Below are positions 34,051-44,522 of a stretch of DNA of 64,000 nucleotides, piece by piece (the stretch's first letter is position 1; each line of letters opens with the position of its first letter). The notes below the pieces were generated by a model, which saw only the letters and a list, made by a program, of their open reading frames with translations, was not told the DNA's origin and searched no databases. The position numbers were made by a program, and so were the translations under genes. The stretch lies in contig DASZPH010000007.1 of assembly GCA_035550375.1 (NCBI GenBank), positions 1 through 64,000 of the forward strand, read 5' to 3'. Source of the DNA: DASSFG01 sp035550375 (GTDB lineage: Bacteria; Planctomycetota; Planctomycetia; Pirellulales; JAICIG01).

Positions 34051-36201
34051 TCAGCCTTCTTCGGTGCGGCGGAACTCTTCCGCGGGCTCTGCGGCGGCGA
34101 CTTCGGTGTCGGGAAGCGGACGTTTGCGGTCGGTCGTTGTGCCCGGCACGATCTGCGGACTGGGCGAATTCTCTTCGACGATCTGACGCAGTTCGTCGGC
34201 GTCGATGACCTCGTTTTCGATCAGCCGCTTGGCCAGTCCGACCAGCGCCGGACGCCGCGACTCGAGAATGCGGCGCACGCGTTCGATCGCCTCTTCGATG
34301 ATTCGCTGTACCTCTTTGTCGATTTCACGCGCCGTCTGCTCGCTGTAGCTGCGCTCGCGCGGAAACTCGCCCGATCCGCTGAGGAACGGCGAGCGGCCGC
34401 TCTCGCGCAGGTTGATCCGGCCCAGCCGGCTCATGCCGTAGTCCATGACCATGCTTCGCGCGATCTCGCTGGCTCGCTCCAGATCGTTCTGGGCACCGGT
34501 CGACACGTCGGCGAAGATCAGCTCTTCCGCCAGCGTGCCCGCGAGCAGCACCTGGATACGGCTTTCCAGCTCAGCTTGCGTCATCAGGTAGCGGTCTCCT
34601 TCGGGCCGCTGCATCATGTAGCCCAGCGCCGCCAGTCCGCGGGGGATGATCGACACCTTGTGCACCGGGTCGGTGTTGGGCAGGCTGTAGGCCACCAGGG
34701 CGTGGCCGCTTTCGTGATAGGCCACACGCTGCTTCTCGTCCTCGTGCATCACCCGCTGTTTCTTCTCCAGGCCGGCTGTGACGCGCTCCACCCCTTCGTT
34801 GAACTCCTCCATCCCGACGGCGTTCTTGCCTTTTCGGGCGGCCAGCAACGCCGACTCGTTGACCAGGTTGGCCAAGTCGGCGCCTACGAACCCGGAGGTG
34901 ATGGCGGCCACTTCCTTCAGATGCACGCTGCTGTCCAGTTTCACGTTCTGCACGTGAACCTCGAGGATTTTTTCGCGTCCTTTCACGTCGGGCCGGTCGA
35001 CAAGCACGTGGCGGTCGAAGCGTCCCGGCCGCAAAAGGGCCGGGTCCAGGGTCTCGGGCCGGTTGGTCGCCGCCAGCACGATCACCCCGCTGTTGGAATC
35101 AAAACCGTCCATCTCGACGAGCAAGGCGTTGAGCGTTTGTTCGCGCTCGTCGTGCCCGCCGACGATGCTCGTGCCGCGGGTCTTGCCCAGCGCGTCCAGC
35201 TCGTCGATGAAGATGATGCAGGGAGCCTTGGCTTCGGCCTGCTGGAACATGTCTCGCACGCGGGCGGCCCCCACGCCGACAAACATTTCGACGAAATCGC
35301 TGCCGGACAGGCTGAAGAAGGGAACCCCCGCCTCGCCGGCGATGGCTTTGGCCAGCAAGGTCTTGCCCGTCCCCGGAGGGCCGACCAGCAGCACCCCCTT
35401 GGGAATGCGGCCGCCCAAGACCTGGTATTTTTCCGGGCTGCGAAGAAACTCGACGACTTCTCGCAACTCGTCGACTGCCTCGTCGATGCCGGCCACATCG
35501 TCGAACGTGACGCCGATATCTTCCTGGGCGTACATCTTGCCCCGGCTGCGGCCGAACGCCATCGGGCTTCCCGCGCCGCCGAATCGCCGCATCATGATCA
35601 CCACGAAGAGGATGATCAGGGCCGCGAACATCAAGGCAGGCAGATAGTCGCGCATCCGGCTGGGGGCCGACTGCGCTTTGACGTCCGTAAAGCCGTTGTC
35701 TTCCAGAAGTTTCAGCAGCATGCCGCCGTCGTCCTCCAGGCCCATGCGCGCAGAGCGAAACTCCACTCGCGCGGGCTCCGTGACTTTGCCCGTCGACTCG
35801 TCACGAATCACCTGCATGACCTTGCCGGTGACCTCGGTCGGCCCGACCGTCAGATCGCTCAGACTGTAATACTTGTAGATCTTGTGGGTGGTCGTCCCCG
35901 TGCCTTCCTCAATCACGATGCTGGGAGGTTCGGTTTGCTTGCCGGATTCGACCGTGGCCGCATTTGCCCCTACTGGTTTCGTCGAGTCGGCGCGGTCCGG
36001 ATTTCCCTTTCTGATAAGTTGCAGCAATTGGAGGTAGGGGAGCTCGGCCTCGCTGCGGCCGTGCAAGAGCATCACGATCAGCAAGGCCCCAATTCCCAGG
36101 GCAAGCAGGTAGCCGATGACGTTCGTGCCGACTTGCGGGGTCTTTTTTTCGGACGGCTTCTTTTCGGACGGCTTGCGGCCGTTATCGGTCTTGTTTTCCA
36201 T
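34051..36201 (-). CDS. ftsH: ATP-dependent zinc metalloprotease FtsH
   Basis: A 716-residue inner-membrane AAA protease that degrades misfolded or regulated membrane proteins. The ATG at 36201 is chosen; an upstream in-frame start adds an unlikely Arg-rich leader. The order is an N-terminal Lys-rich segment with a tandem KKPSE repeat, a helix (VIGYLLALGIGALLIVMLLH), a periplasmic domain, a second helix (LPALMFAALIILFVVIMM), then the AAA module (Walker A GPPGTGKT, Walker B IIFIDELDALG) and the protease zinc motif HESGH. The E. coli protein is about 644 residues, so this one is slightly longer at both ends. It diverges from dxr. Confidence 0.95.
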   Translation of the reverse strand: MENKTDNGRKPSEKKPSEKKTPQVGTNVIGYLLALGIGALLIVMLLHGRSEAELPYLQLLQLIRKGNPDRADSTKPVGANAATVESGKQTEPPSIVIEEGTGTTTHKIYKYYSLSDLTVGPTEVTGKVMQVIRDESTGKVTEPARVEFRSARMGLEDDGGMLLKLLEDNGFTDVKAQSAPSRMRDYLPALMFAALIILFVVIMMRRFGGAGSPMAFGRSRGKMYAQEDIGVTFDDVAGIDEAVDELREVVEFLRSPEKYQVLGGRIPKGVLLVGPPGTGKTLLAKAIAGEAGVPFFSLSGSDFVEMFVGVGAARVRDMFQQAEAKAPCIIFIDELDALGKTRGTSIVGGHDEREQTLNALLVEMDGFDSNSGVIVLAATNRPETLDPALLRPGRFDRHVLVDRPDVKGREKILEVHVQNVKLDSSVHLKEVAAITSGFVGADLANLVNESALLAARKGKNAVGMEEFNEGVERVTAGLEKKQRVMHEDEKQRVAYHESGHALVAYSLPNTDPVHKVSIIPRGLAALGYMMQRPEGDRYLMTQAELESRIQVLLAGTLAEELIFADVSTGAQNDLERASEIARSMVMDYGMSRLGRINLRESGRSPFLSGSGEFPRERSYSEQTAREIDKEVQRIIEEAIERVRRILESRRPALVGLAKRLIENEVIDADELRQIVEENSPSPQIVPGTTTDRKRPLPDTEVAAAEPAEEFRRTEEG

Positions 36202-36611
36202 GCAGACTGGCTGAGATTGAGACGGGTTTTGAAATGGCCGTGTCCTAAGTTGTGTGCGGCACCTCGGCCGCGTGGCTACAGGCACTCGCGCCTGCACCAA
36301 ATCCAGGACACCACCTGATGGCCGCCCCTTCGCGAGGGGACGCTCCCCGACTGTGTCGGGCGCAGGTCGCCTCGCTTTCGCCGCGATCGTCTACTAGATC
36401 CTTCGAGCGCACTGGCTCGGAGCGTACGACGGCCAAGCTTACCTTCTCATAGTATGCCCTAGACTAGCGTGATACAACGCCGTGCCGCCGCAGGATGACG
36501 GTCGGGGCTGCCAATCTCGCTTGTCGGGGGGGCGCCGGAGGGCTTACAATGCGGCTGGCCGACCGGAACTTCAAACCTCGTTGGAAATTAGGACGCAGAG
36601 ACTCCGCGGCC
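36202..36611. other. Divergent intergenic region, ftsH / dxr
   Basis: 410 bases between the divergent ftsH and dxr starts, which must contain both promoters. I see no strong dyad, and short frames look like noise. The dxr frame stays open upstream to 36495, but the protein similarity starts only after 36612. Confidence 0.5.
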
Positions 36612-37847
36612 ATGAGCACCGTTTCGCCTCCCGTCGATCTTATGCCGGCCCAGGCGGGCCAAGTCTCTTTGACTCAACCCGTGCCTACGCCCCACGCCAC
36701 CCGTGTAGCCGTCCTCGGTTCGACCGGCAGCATCGGCAAAAGCACGCTGGAAGTGATTTCCGCCTCAAACGAAACGCTCGTTACGACGGCCCTCTCGGCC
36801 CACGCCAGTCTCGATGAGCTGGCCCGGCAGGCGATCGCCGTGCGTCCGCGGTGGTTGATCGCCACCGACGCCGACGCCGCTCGGTCTTATGCCTGGCCGA
36901 AGCTGCCGGGGGGCGTAGAATTGGTCACCGGTCCGGAAGGGCTGGAGCGAGCCGTAACTTCGCCGGAAGTGGACGTGGTGGTCTCGGCCATTGTGGGCAG
37001 CGCGGGGTTGCGCGGCACCTGGGCCGCGCTGGAAGCAGGCAAAAAGATCGCCCTGGCCAACAAGGAAACGCTGGTCATGGCGGGGCCGCTCGTTATGGAC
37101 CTGGCTCAGCGCCGCGGGACGGCCATTTTGCCGGTCGACAGCGAGCATAGCGCCGTGTTCCAGGCCCTGCAGTCTGGAAAACGGGCTGAACTGCGGCGAA
37201 TCGTCCTCACGGCCAGTGGAGGGCCTTTCCGCAACTACACCCAGCAACAATTGTCGAAGGTCACGGTCGACGACGCCTTGGCCCATCCGACGTGGAAAAT
37301 GGGGCCGAAAATCACCGTCGACTCGGCCACCTTGATGAATAAGGCGCTGGAGATTATCGAAGCGAGGTGGCTGTTTGATCTCGATGCCGACCAAATCGCG
37401 GTCGTGATCCACCCGCAGTCGATTGTCCATTCGATGGTCGAATGGGTCGACGGTTCGGTGGTCGCCCAACTCAGCCCACCCGATATGAAGTTGCCGATCC
37501 AGTATGCGTTGACGTATCCTGAGCGGCAGCCCGGCGTGGCGGCGAAGTTCGACTGGACTCGCTCGTGCCGGCTCGAGTTTGAGCCGGCCGACGCCGAGCG
37601 TTATCCCGCGTTGGGGCTGGGCATGGAGGCGGCGCGGCGCGGGGGCACCACGGGAGCGGTGCTGAACGCGGCCAACGAGGCCGCGGTTGCCGGTTTTTTG
37701 AAGGGCAGGCTGAAATTCAACCAGATCGTGCCGCTCGTGAAAAGCGTGCTCGATCATCATCATTTTGATCCGTCCCCGTCGCTCGATCGTTTGTCGCAGC
37801 TCGACGGCTGGGCACGCCAGGAGGTTGTGCGTTGCATTGGCAATTGA
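36612..37847 (+). CDS. dxr: 1-deoxy-D-xylulose 5-phosphate reductoisomerase
   Basis: Second enzyme of the MEP isoprenoid pathway, NADPH-dependent, about 411 residues. The NADPH-binding motif VAVLGSTGSIGKSTLEVI begins near residue 32. LANKETLVMAGPLVM, the metal- and substrate-binding blocks PVDSEHSAVFQAL and ASGGPFRN, HPTWKMGPKITVDSATLMNK and IHPQSIVHSMVEW all match the family. The start at 36612 gives an N-terminal extension of about 30 residues. The last 16 bases overlap rseP, an arrangement (dxr-rseP) common in bacteria, here without cdsA. Confidence 0.95.
   Translation: MSTVSPPVDLMPAQAGQVSLTQPVPTPHATRVAVLGSTGSIGKSTLEVISASNETLVTTALSAHASLDELARQAIAVRPRWLIATDADAARSYAWPKLPGGVELVTGPEGLERAVTSPEVDVVVSAIVGSAGLRGTWAALEAGKKIALANKETLVMAGPLVMDLAQRRGTAILPVDSEHSAVFQALQSGKRAELRRIVLTASGGPFRNYTQQQLSKVTVDDALAHPTWKMGPKITVDSATLMNKALEIIEARWLFDLDADQIAVVIHPQSIVHSMVEWVDGSVVAQLSPPDMKLPIQYALTYPERQPGVAAKFDWTRSCRLEFEPADAERYPALGLGMEAARRGGTTGAVLNAANEAAVAGFLKGRLKFNQIVPLVKSVLDHHHFDPSPSLDRLSQLDGWARQEVVRCIGN
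37819..37824 (+). promoter_or_regulatory. Shine-Dalgarno that sets the TTG start of rseP
   Basis: AGGAGG lies inside the 3' end of dxr, seven bases before the TTG at 37832. Its ideal sequence and spacing argue that the TTG, not a later ATG, is the true start of rseP. Confidence 0.8.
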
Positions 37848-39910
37848 TCGCGGGCATCGACTGGTTTCTCACGCCCGGAAACTGGCCCCTCATCCTTGAG
37901 GTGGCCCTCGGTATCGGCATGGTAATTTTCGTCCACGAACTGGGCCACTTTGCCGTGGCCAAGGCGTGCGGCGTGAAATGCGAGAAGTTTTACCTGGGCT
38001 TCGACATCGGCGGCTGGAAACTGTTCAAATACAAATGGGGCGAGACGGAGTACGGCATCGGAGTGCTCCCCCTGGGCGGATACGTGAAGATGCTCGGCCA
38101 GGACGACAATCCCAGCCGGCTGCACGAGGAGACGGAGCGGGCCAAGCTCAAATCGGCGGAGGGGGAAGCCGCGGGCGGGGCCATGGAAGGCGACTCGGTC
38201 TTCGACCCCCGCAGCTACCTGGCGAAAAACGTGCCGCAACGCATGGCCATTATTTCGGCCGGCGTGATCATGAACGTGATTTTCGCCTTTGTGGTCAGCA
38301 CGATCGCCTACCACCTCGGCGTCGAGCAGATTGCTTGCGTCGTCGGAAAGGTCTTCGCCGGCGAGCCCGCCTGGAAGGCCGGGCTGCGCGAAGGGGATAC
38401 GATCGTCCAGATTGGCGACGTGAAAAACCCGGTGTTCCGCGACCTGCAAACCGGCGTGGCGCTGGGCGACAACATCGAAGACGGCGTTGACTTCGTCGTT
38501 CGGCGACCCGGAGTCGAGGAACCGCTGAGTCTCAAGATCTTTCCCAAGCGGCGCAAGCTGATTCCGCTCATCGGCATGACCAACGGCCACACAAATCAAG
38601 TGGCCCTGGTTCTTCCCGGCGCCCTGGGTCCGGACTCGAAGTCCGTCGATCTGAAGACTGGCGACCGCATCGTCGCCGTGAATGGCCACGAGGTCTCCGA
38701 GGGGTGGCAAGTCGACGGTGAACTCGCAGAGAACCGCGGTCCGGCCGCAATCACCGTCGAGAGGAAGGAAGAGCAGTCAAGCAAAGACGGCGCGAAAGAG
38801 CCGGCCGACGCAAAAACCCCCGCGAAACGCCTCGAGGTGCAGCTCCCTGCCGTACCGATGCGGACATTCGGCGTGGTGATGGCCATGGGAAAGGTCGTGG
38901 AGGTGCAAGACGGCTCACCGGCGGATGCGGCCGGCATCAAGGCTCACGACCTGATTAAGGAAATCGACGGCCAGGATCCCGGCGACCCGATGCGGCTGGC
39001 GGAACGTCTGCGGCAACGCGACGAAGCGGCGGCCAAAATCACGATCGTCCGAGGCGGGCAAACGCTGACGAAAGACGTGGTGCTCGATCTCAACTCTTTC
39101 GACAACACGATGCCCGGCGACGACAGCCCGGTGGCGGTTCCTGCGCTGGGAGTGGCGCTGGCGGTCGAGAGCGAGGTCGCCGCGGTCGAACCGGACAGCC
39201 CGGCCGCAACGGCCGGCATCAAGCCGGGCGACACGGTCGAGAAGGTTCGCCTGTTGCCACCCGACGAAGAGATCCAAACCAAGAAGTACGGCCGCAAGAG
39301 CCTCCAGGAAATCAAGGAGATCGATTTCGCCAAGGAGCGGAACTGGCCGATCCTGTTCGCCCTCGTGCAGCAAGTGCTTCCGGAAACGCAAGTCGAGCTA
39401 CAGCTCAAAGACAAAGAGCCGGTGAAGCTCAATCTCAAGCTCTCCGACGACTGGTTCAACCGGGACCGCGGTCTGCTATTCGAGCCAATGCTGGCGACTC
39501 AAAAGGCGGAGACGCTTCCCCAGGCGCTCGGTCTGGGCTGGAGCGAGACGAAGTATTCGCTGTCGCTTGTTTTCCGATTTTTGCGCAAGCTGCTCAGCGG
39601 CCAGGTCTCCGTAAAAGGAATCGGCGGGCCGGTGGAAATCGCTCGGCAGGCGGGCGCGACGGCCTCGGAAGGGCTCTCGCCGTTTTTGCTCTTCTTAGGG
39701 ATGCTCAGCGCCAACCTCGCGGTGCTTAACTTCCTTCCGATTCCGATGCTCGACGGCGGCCACATGGTGTTTTTGGCCGCCGAAGGGGTGCGCGGCAAGC
39801 CGGTAAGCGAGCGCGTGGTTGCCTGCTTCCAGTTTGCGGGTCTCTTCCTCCTGGCCAGCCTGATGGTGTTCGTCTTGCTGCTCGACGTGGGGCTAATTCC
39901 CCGCGGGTAA
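37832..39910 (+). CDS. rseP: RIP metalloprotease RseP (site-2 protease) with extra PDZ-like modules
   Basis: An inner-membrane zinc protease that cleaves within membranes, for example anti-sigma factors. Zinc motif VHELGHFAVAKACG at residues 34-47 (HELGH 35-39), second membrane helix MAIISAGVIMNVIFAFVVST, and the C-terminal NFLPIPMLDGGHMVFL, whose aspartate is the third ligand. At 692 residues it is about 240 longer than E. coli RseP. The extra length is the periplasmic region, where I count four PDZ-like modules (AWKAGLREGDTIVQIG; a degenerate one at LKTGDRIVAVNGHEV; SPADAAGIKAHDLIKEIDG; SPAATAGIKPGDTVEKV) against two in E. coli. Confidence 0.93.
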   Translation: MHWQLIAGIDWFLTPGNWPLILEVALGIGMVIFVHELGHFAVAKACGVKCEKFYLGFDIGGWKLFKYKWGETEYGIGVLPLGGYVKMLGQDDNPSRLHEETERAKLKSAEGEAAGGAMEGDSVFDPRSYLAKNVPQRMAIISAGVIMNVIFAFVVSTIAYHLGVEQIACVVGKVFAGEPAWKAGLREGDTIVQIGDVKNPVFRDLQTGVALGDNIEDGVDFVVRRPGVEEPLSLKIFPKRRKLIPLIGMTNGHTNQVALVLPGALGPDSKSVDLKTGDRIVAVNGHEVSEGWQVDGELAENRGPAAITVERKEEQSSKDGAKEPADAKTPAKRLEVQLPAVPMRTFGVVMAMGKVVEVQDGSPADAAGIKAHDLIKEIDGQDPGDPMRLAERLRQRDEAAAKITIVRGGQTLTKDVVLDLNSFDNTMPGDDSPVAVPALGVALAVESEVAAVEPDSPAATAGIKPGDTVEKVRLLPPDEEIQTKKYGRKSLQEIKEIDFAKERNWPILFALVQQVLPETQVELQLKDKEPVKLNLKLSDDWFNRDRGLLFEPMLATQKAETLPQALGLGWSETKYSLSLVFRFLRKLLSGQVSVKGIGGPVEIARQAGATASEGLSPFLLFLGMLSANLAVLNFLPIPMLDGGHMVFLAAEGVRGKPVSERVVACFQFAGLFLLASLMVFVLLLDVGLIPRG

Positions 39911-39911
39911 A

Positions 39912-40051
39912 GTAGCAGGCACGCTCCGTCGTGCCGTTGCTTGAGCTGGGTGCCATTCACAGAGAGTTTCGGTAAAAGGCTCGCGGCGCCGAGGTTGACA
40001 TCGACGATCTCTGGGCGGCGCAGCATCGGCACGACCGAGCGTGCCTGCTAC
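39912..40051. repeat. Dispersed palindromic element, family 2, copy B
   Basis: The ends GTAGCAGGCACGCTCCGTCG (39912-39931) and CGAGCGTGCCTGCTAC (40036-40051) are near-perfect inverted repeats, about 24 bp with one or two mismatches. The 90-base centre does not match copies A and C. The element fills the gap between the convergent rseP and DUF1501 genes almost exactly, one base from each stop. Confidence 0.8.
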
Positions 40052-40052
40052 T

Positions 40053-41483
<1,431 letters not shown>

Positions 41484-41632
41484 CGTTCACCTGGGATCAA
41501 AACATCGATTATCCCTCGTAGGCAGCCGGGGCACAATGAGACCTGAGCCCAGGTCGTGCGCTCTTTGACTCTCTGTCAAACAAAACCGCAACTCACCGCA
41601 GATGGTTTTTCGGTGCCTGAAAGTGGGCAAGG

Positions 41633-41911
41633 CTACCAAATGTCGACCAATCCGCAGCACACAAGAAGGACGAGCACGACGAAGGCAACGGGGAATGCTA
41701 AGACCATGCCCAAAAGAGCGCCGAGAGCAGCATGGCGAGGACTCTTGCAAGAGCCGATTGATGCCCCGACGAGTGCCCCAGCAGTGAAAAGTAACAGAGG
41801 ACCTTGGCGGTCATCGGTGGAGTTGAAGCTGGCGACGAACGCCCCGGCAGCCGGTGGCAGAAACGCCATCCAGGCCAACACCGTCTTGAAGGAGAACTGC
41901 GGGAGGGGCAT
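41633..41911 (-). CDS. Small multi-pass membrane protein
   Basis: 92 residues with three hydrophobic stretches: FKTVLAWMAFLPPAAGAFVA, LLLFTAGALVGASIG and ALGALLGMVLAFPVAFVVLV. No family is recognised and no clear Shine-Dalgarno is visible. It lies 39 bases after the PrsW-like gene in the same direction and might share its transcript. Confidence 0.62.
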   Translation of the reverse strand: MPLPQFSFKTVLAWMAFLPPAAGAFVASFNSTDDRQGPLLLFTAGALVGASIGSCKSPRHAALGALLGMVLAFPVAFVVLVLLVCCGLVDIW

Positions 41912-41950
41912 TTAATACTCGTCTCGATAAGGCAAGACCGTCGGCGTTCT

Positions 41951-42895
41951 TCACTTCGGGCGGGAACCCACGTTTTGCCGGGTTTTCACCGGCGCCAGGT
42001 CCTTGAGAGTCACCCAGTGCCATTTGTGGCAGACTCCACAAGGTTCGTAGCGGCTCATGCCGAAATTCAACCCCAAGAGAATCGGCTGCCGGTAGACTTC
42101 GCCGCACCCGGGACAGACCATCTGGCGAGACCAGATCGCCCGCCACATCTTGCGGCCGGCGAAGGCGCCGAGCACCGCCGCGAGCCCCGCGACGACGAAC
42201 ATGACGAGCCACAACTGGATCAACAGTTGCCAGGTCTGCTGCTGCCAGCCGAACGCCCCGCGGTGCATGAGCACGATCGCCGAGTTGGAGAGCCCGTGCA
42301 GCCCCATGCCGATCGCCAGTCCGGCGGCGAGGCCGAGCCGGCCGCGGCGCGCGAGTGTTACGGCCGGCATGGCGAAAAGAACGTGCGCCATGCAGGTCAT
42401 CAGCCGCTCGCTTAGGAATCCCCCGAACGAGTACCACGGCAGGCCCGCCAGCTTGGGGTCGTTCGACTCGGCGACGAAGCTGGCGACGAGCCAGATCTCG
42501 CCCACGGCAAATCCCAGCCCGGCGGCCATCGCCAGCGGAGCGATCATGCGGCGTGTCGGCCAAAGCGGGCGGCCCGCGGCCAGCAAGACGAACCAAGGCA
42601 GGAGCTTTGCCGGTTCTTCGGTCAGCGGAGCATACGCGAGGCGGATCGCGTCGCGCACGATCGACCAGTTGCCCTCCGACCACGCGGGCCGTTTCAGAAC
42701 GGGTTCCAACGGACCGCTAAGTAGTGGCCGGCGCAAGACGAAAAAGGCCGCGGGGCTCATGAAGAAGCCCGTCACCAGCAAGGCCACCAGAGACAACCGG
42801 CGCCGGTCACGCGGACAGGTTTGCCAAAACAACGTTCCCCACGCCGCCAAGGCAAGGGCGGTCGTTACGGCGGCCATCACGTAGATCGGCTTCAT
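41951..42895 (-). CDS. PrsW-like glutamic intramembrane protease with C-terminal zinc ribbon
   Basis: A 314-residue polytopic membrane protein. Residues expected at an ABI/PrsW active site are present: TEEPAKLLP (E93, E94, K97), GFAVGE (E133), H171 in CMAHVLF and H200 in GMGLHGLSN. After the last helix a cytoplasmic tail contains CPGC and CGVCHKWHW, a likely four-cysteine zinc ribbon that normal PrsW lacks. In Bacillus, PrsW cleaves an anti-sigma factor; no such gene is adjacent here, and the family call rests on these motifs. Confidence 0.75.
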   Translation of the reverse strand: MKPIYVMAAVTTALALAAWGTLFWQTCPRDRRRLSLVALLVTGFFMSPAAFFVLRRPLLSGPLEPVLKRPAWSEGNWSIVRDAIRLAYAPLTEEPAKLLPWFVLLAAGRPLWPTRRMIAPLAMAAGLGFAVGEIWLVASFVAESNDPKLAGLPWYSFGGFLSERLMTCMAHVLFAMPAVTLARRGRLGLAAGLAIGMGLHGLSNSAIVLMHRGAFGWQQQTWQLLIQLWLVMFVVAGLAAVLGAFAGRKMWRAIWSRQMVCPGCGEVYRQPILLGLNFGMSRYEPCGVCHKWHWVTLKDLAPVKTRQNVGSRPK

Positions 42896-43076
42896 AGGGC
42901 TTCAGGTTGCCTGGCAAGCGTCAAATCGCCAGGACTGTCGACGTTCGGCCAGCATTTTGCGGCGCGCTATAGAACGGGTTTGCGAAGAGCGAGCGGATGA
43001 CATCTCGCGCACGGTCAAATGAACATCGAACCGGGAGACTTGATGCTAGCGGCCCTCGATCATACCGATGGTTTCG

Positions 43077-43340
43077 TCAACGCATCCCGCATCCCACGGC
43101 GTCGAAGATCTGCCCACCGCAGATGCTATCGAAATCGAGCCCACGACAGTAGCAGACGGACTGGGGTTGTTTCCCCGAAAGCACCGAGTTGTGCAAATTG
43201 GTAAACACGCTAATCCAGTTGGTGGCCCGCGGCACATCCCAGCCGACGTTAACTTCCGAGACCGGCAAATCGGTCAGCAGGGCGATAACATGGTCGATTT
43301 CACGGATCAGACGATCCGTCAGATCGGGCTTCATCATCAA
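43077..43340 (-). CDS. Hypothetical protein downstream of enolase-superfamily gene
   Basis: 87 residues with no hydrophobic segment (TDRLIREIDHVIALLTDLPV, GWDVPRATNWISVFTNL). Its balanced composition suggests a real folded protein. GAGGGCGAG lies just upstream of the start, and the gene begins 24 bases after the enolase-superfamily stop, so they may be co-transcribed. No family recognised. Confidence 0.6.
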   Translation of the reverse strand: MMMKPDLTDRLIREIDHVIALLTDLPVSEVNVGWDVPRATNWISVFTNLHNSVLSGKQPQSVCYCRGLDFDSICGGQIFDAVGCGMR

Positions 43341-43364
43341 CTCGCCCTCTATCGGCGTGACTCG

Positions 43365-44468
43365 TCAGGCGATTTCAATCACCGGCTTTCCCAAAACATC
43401 AACACACGGCGTGACTCCCAGCCCCGGTGTTGTTCCGGCCGACATCCGCCCATGTCGTCGCTGGGGCGCGCCGTCCGCGATGCTGACCGTAACATAGCTG
43501 TTGAAATCGGTGCTCGTGAACAGGCATTCGGAAGGCGTGCTGTGGGCCAGGTGGGCGATCGCCGCCGTCACGATGTCGCCGCCCCAGCTATCTTCAATGG
43601 TCATGGCGATGCCCAGCGACACACAGAGGTCTCGCGCCTGCCGAGCCTTGGTCAGGCCGCCGAACTTGCTGATCTTGATGTTCACCACGTCCATTGCCAG
43701 GTCGGCCCGTCCGCGCAACAGAACGTCGATGCCGTCGATCACCTCGTCGAGCACAAAGGGGTGGTCGGTGCGCCGGCGCACGACGAGGCACTCGTCATAG
43801 CTCAGGCACGGCTGTTCGATGTAGATGTCGATATCGCGCACCGAGCGAACCACTCGCAGGGCATCGTGAGCCAGCCAGCCCGTGTTGGCGTCGGCTACCA
43901 GGCGGTCGCCCGCCTGCAGTTCCGCCGCGACGGCCCGAATCCGCTCGATATCGGTGTCGGGGTCGCCACCCACCTTAAGCTGAAAACGGCGATAGCCTTC
44001 GCTACGATATTTGGCGACCTTGGCCGCCATCTGCGCTGGCGATTCCTGCGAGATCGCCCGGTAGAGCACAAAATCCTCGCCGTAACGACCGCCGAGCAGC
44101 ACGCAAACCGGCTGCCCGGTTGCCTTGCCCAGGATGTCCCAACAGGCCATATCGATGGCCGACTTGACGTAAGCGTGGCCTTTCATCGCGGCGTCCATTC
44201 GCCGATTGAGCCGGCCAAGCTCAAGCGGGCTCTCGCCGATCAGGTGCGGACCAAGCTCCGCTAGCCCGGCTCGGCAACCGGCGGCATAGGCCGGCAAATA
44301 GAAAGGCCCCAGGGGGCACACCTCGCCATAGCCGGTGATGCCCGCGTCGGTGTCGACCTGCACGACCGTGCTATCGAAGACGCTCACCGACTTGCCCCCC
44401 GACCACTTATAACTTCCCTCGCAAAGCGGTAGATCGACCCGGTAGGCGGAGATTTTGGAGATCTTCAT
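43365..44468 (-). CDS. Mandelate racemase/muconate lactonizing (enolase superfamily) enzyme, cis-3-hydroxyproline dehydratase-like
   Basis: A 367-residue TIM-barrel enzyme that abstracts a proton next to a carboxylate using Mg2+. The capping domain starts MKISKISAYRVDLPL. The barrel has SAIDMACWDILGKATGQPV, the catalytic-lysine strand RRFQLKVGGDPDTD, metal ligands in VADANTGW (Asp), IYIEQPC (Glu) and FVLDEVI (Asp/Glu), and the opposite lysine in VVNIKISKFGGL. This arrangement with lysines on both sides, and the wording of these blocks, resemble cis-3-hydroxy-L-proline dehydratase. Dipeptide epimerase is the main alternative. Confidence 0.85.
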   Translation of the reverse strand: MKISKISAYRVDLPLCEGSYKWSGGKSVSVFDSTVVQVDTDAGITGYGEVCPLGPFYLPAYAAGCRAGLAELGPHLIGESPLELGRLNRRMDAAMKGHAYVKSAIDMACWDILGKATGQPVCVLLGGRYGEDFVLYRAISQESPAQMAAKVAKYRSEGYRRFQLKVGGDPDTDIERIRAVAAELQAGDRLVADANTGWLAHDALRVVRSVRDIDIYIEQPCLSYDECLVVRRRTDHPFVLDEVIDGIDVLLRGRADLAMDVVNIKISKFGGLTKARQARDLCVSLGIAMTIEDSWGGDIVTAAIAHLAHSTPSECLFTSTDFNSYVTVSIADGAPQRRHGRMSAGTTPGLGVTPCVDVLGKPVIEIA

Positions 44469-44522
44469 AAGAAGGGACAGTCTCGTTGCGAGAGGTCGCC
44501 GGGCAGCTAGACTCCGGGTCGC

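Noticed and set aside
34039..36318. A 759-codon plus-strand open frame
   Set aside because: It lies exactly antisense to ftsH, whose motifs (GPPGTGKT, HESGH) are unmistakable. High GC keeps the opposite strand open.
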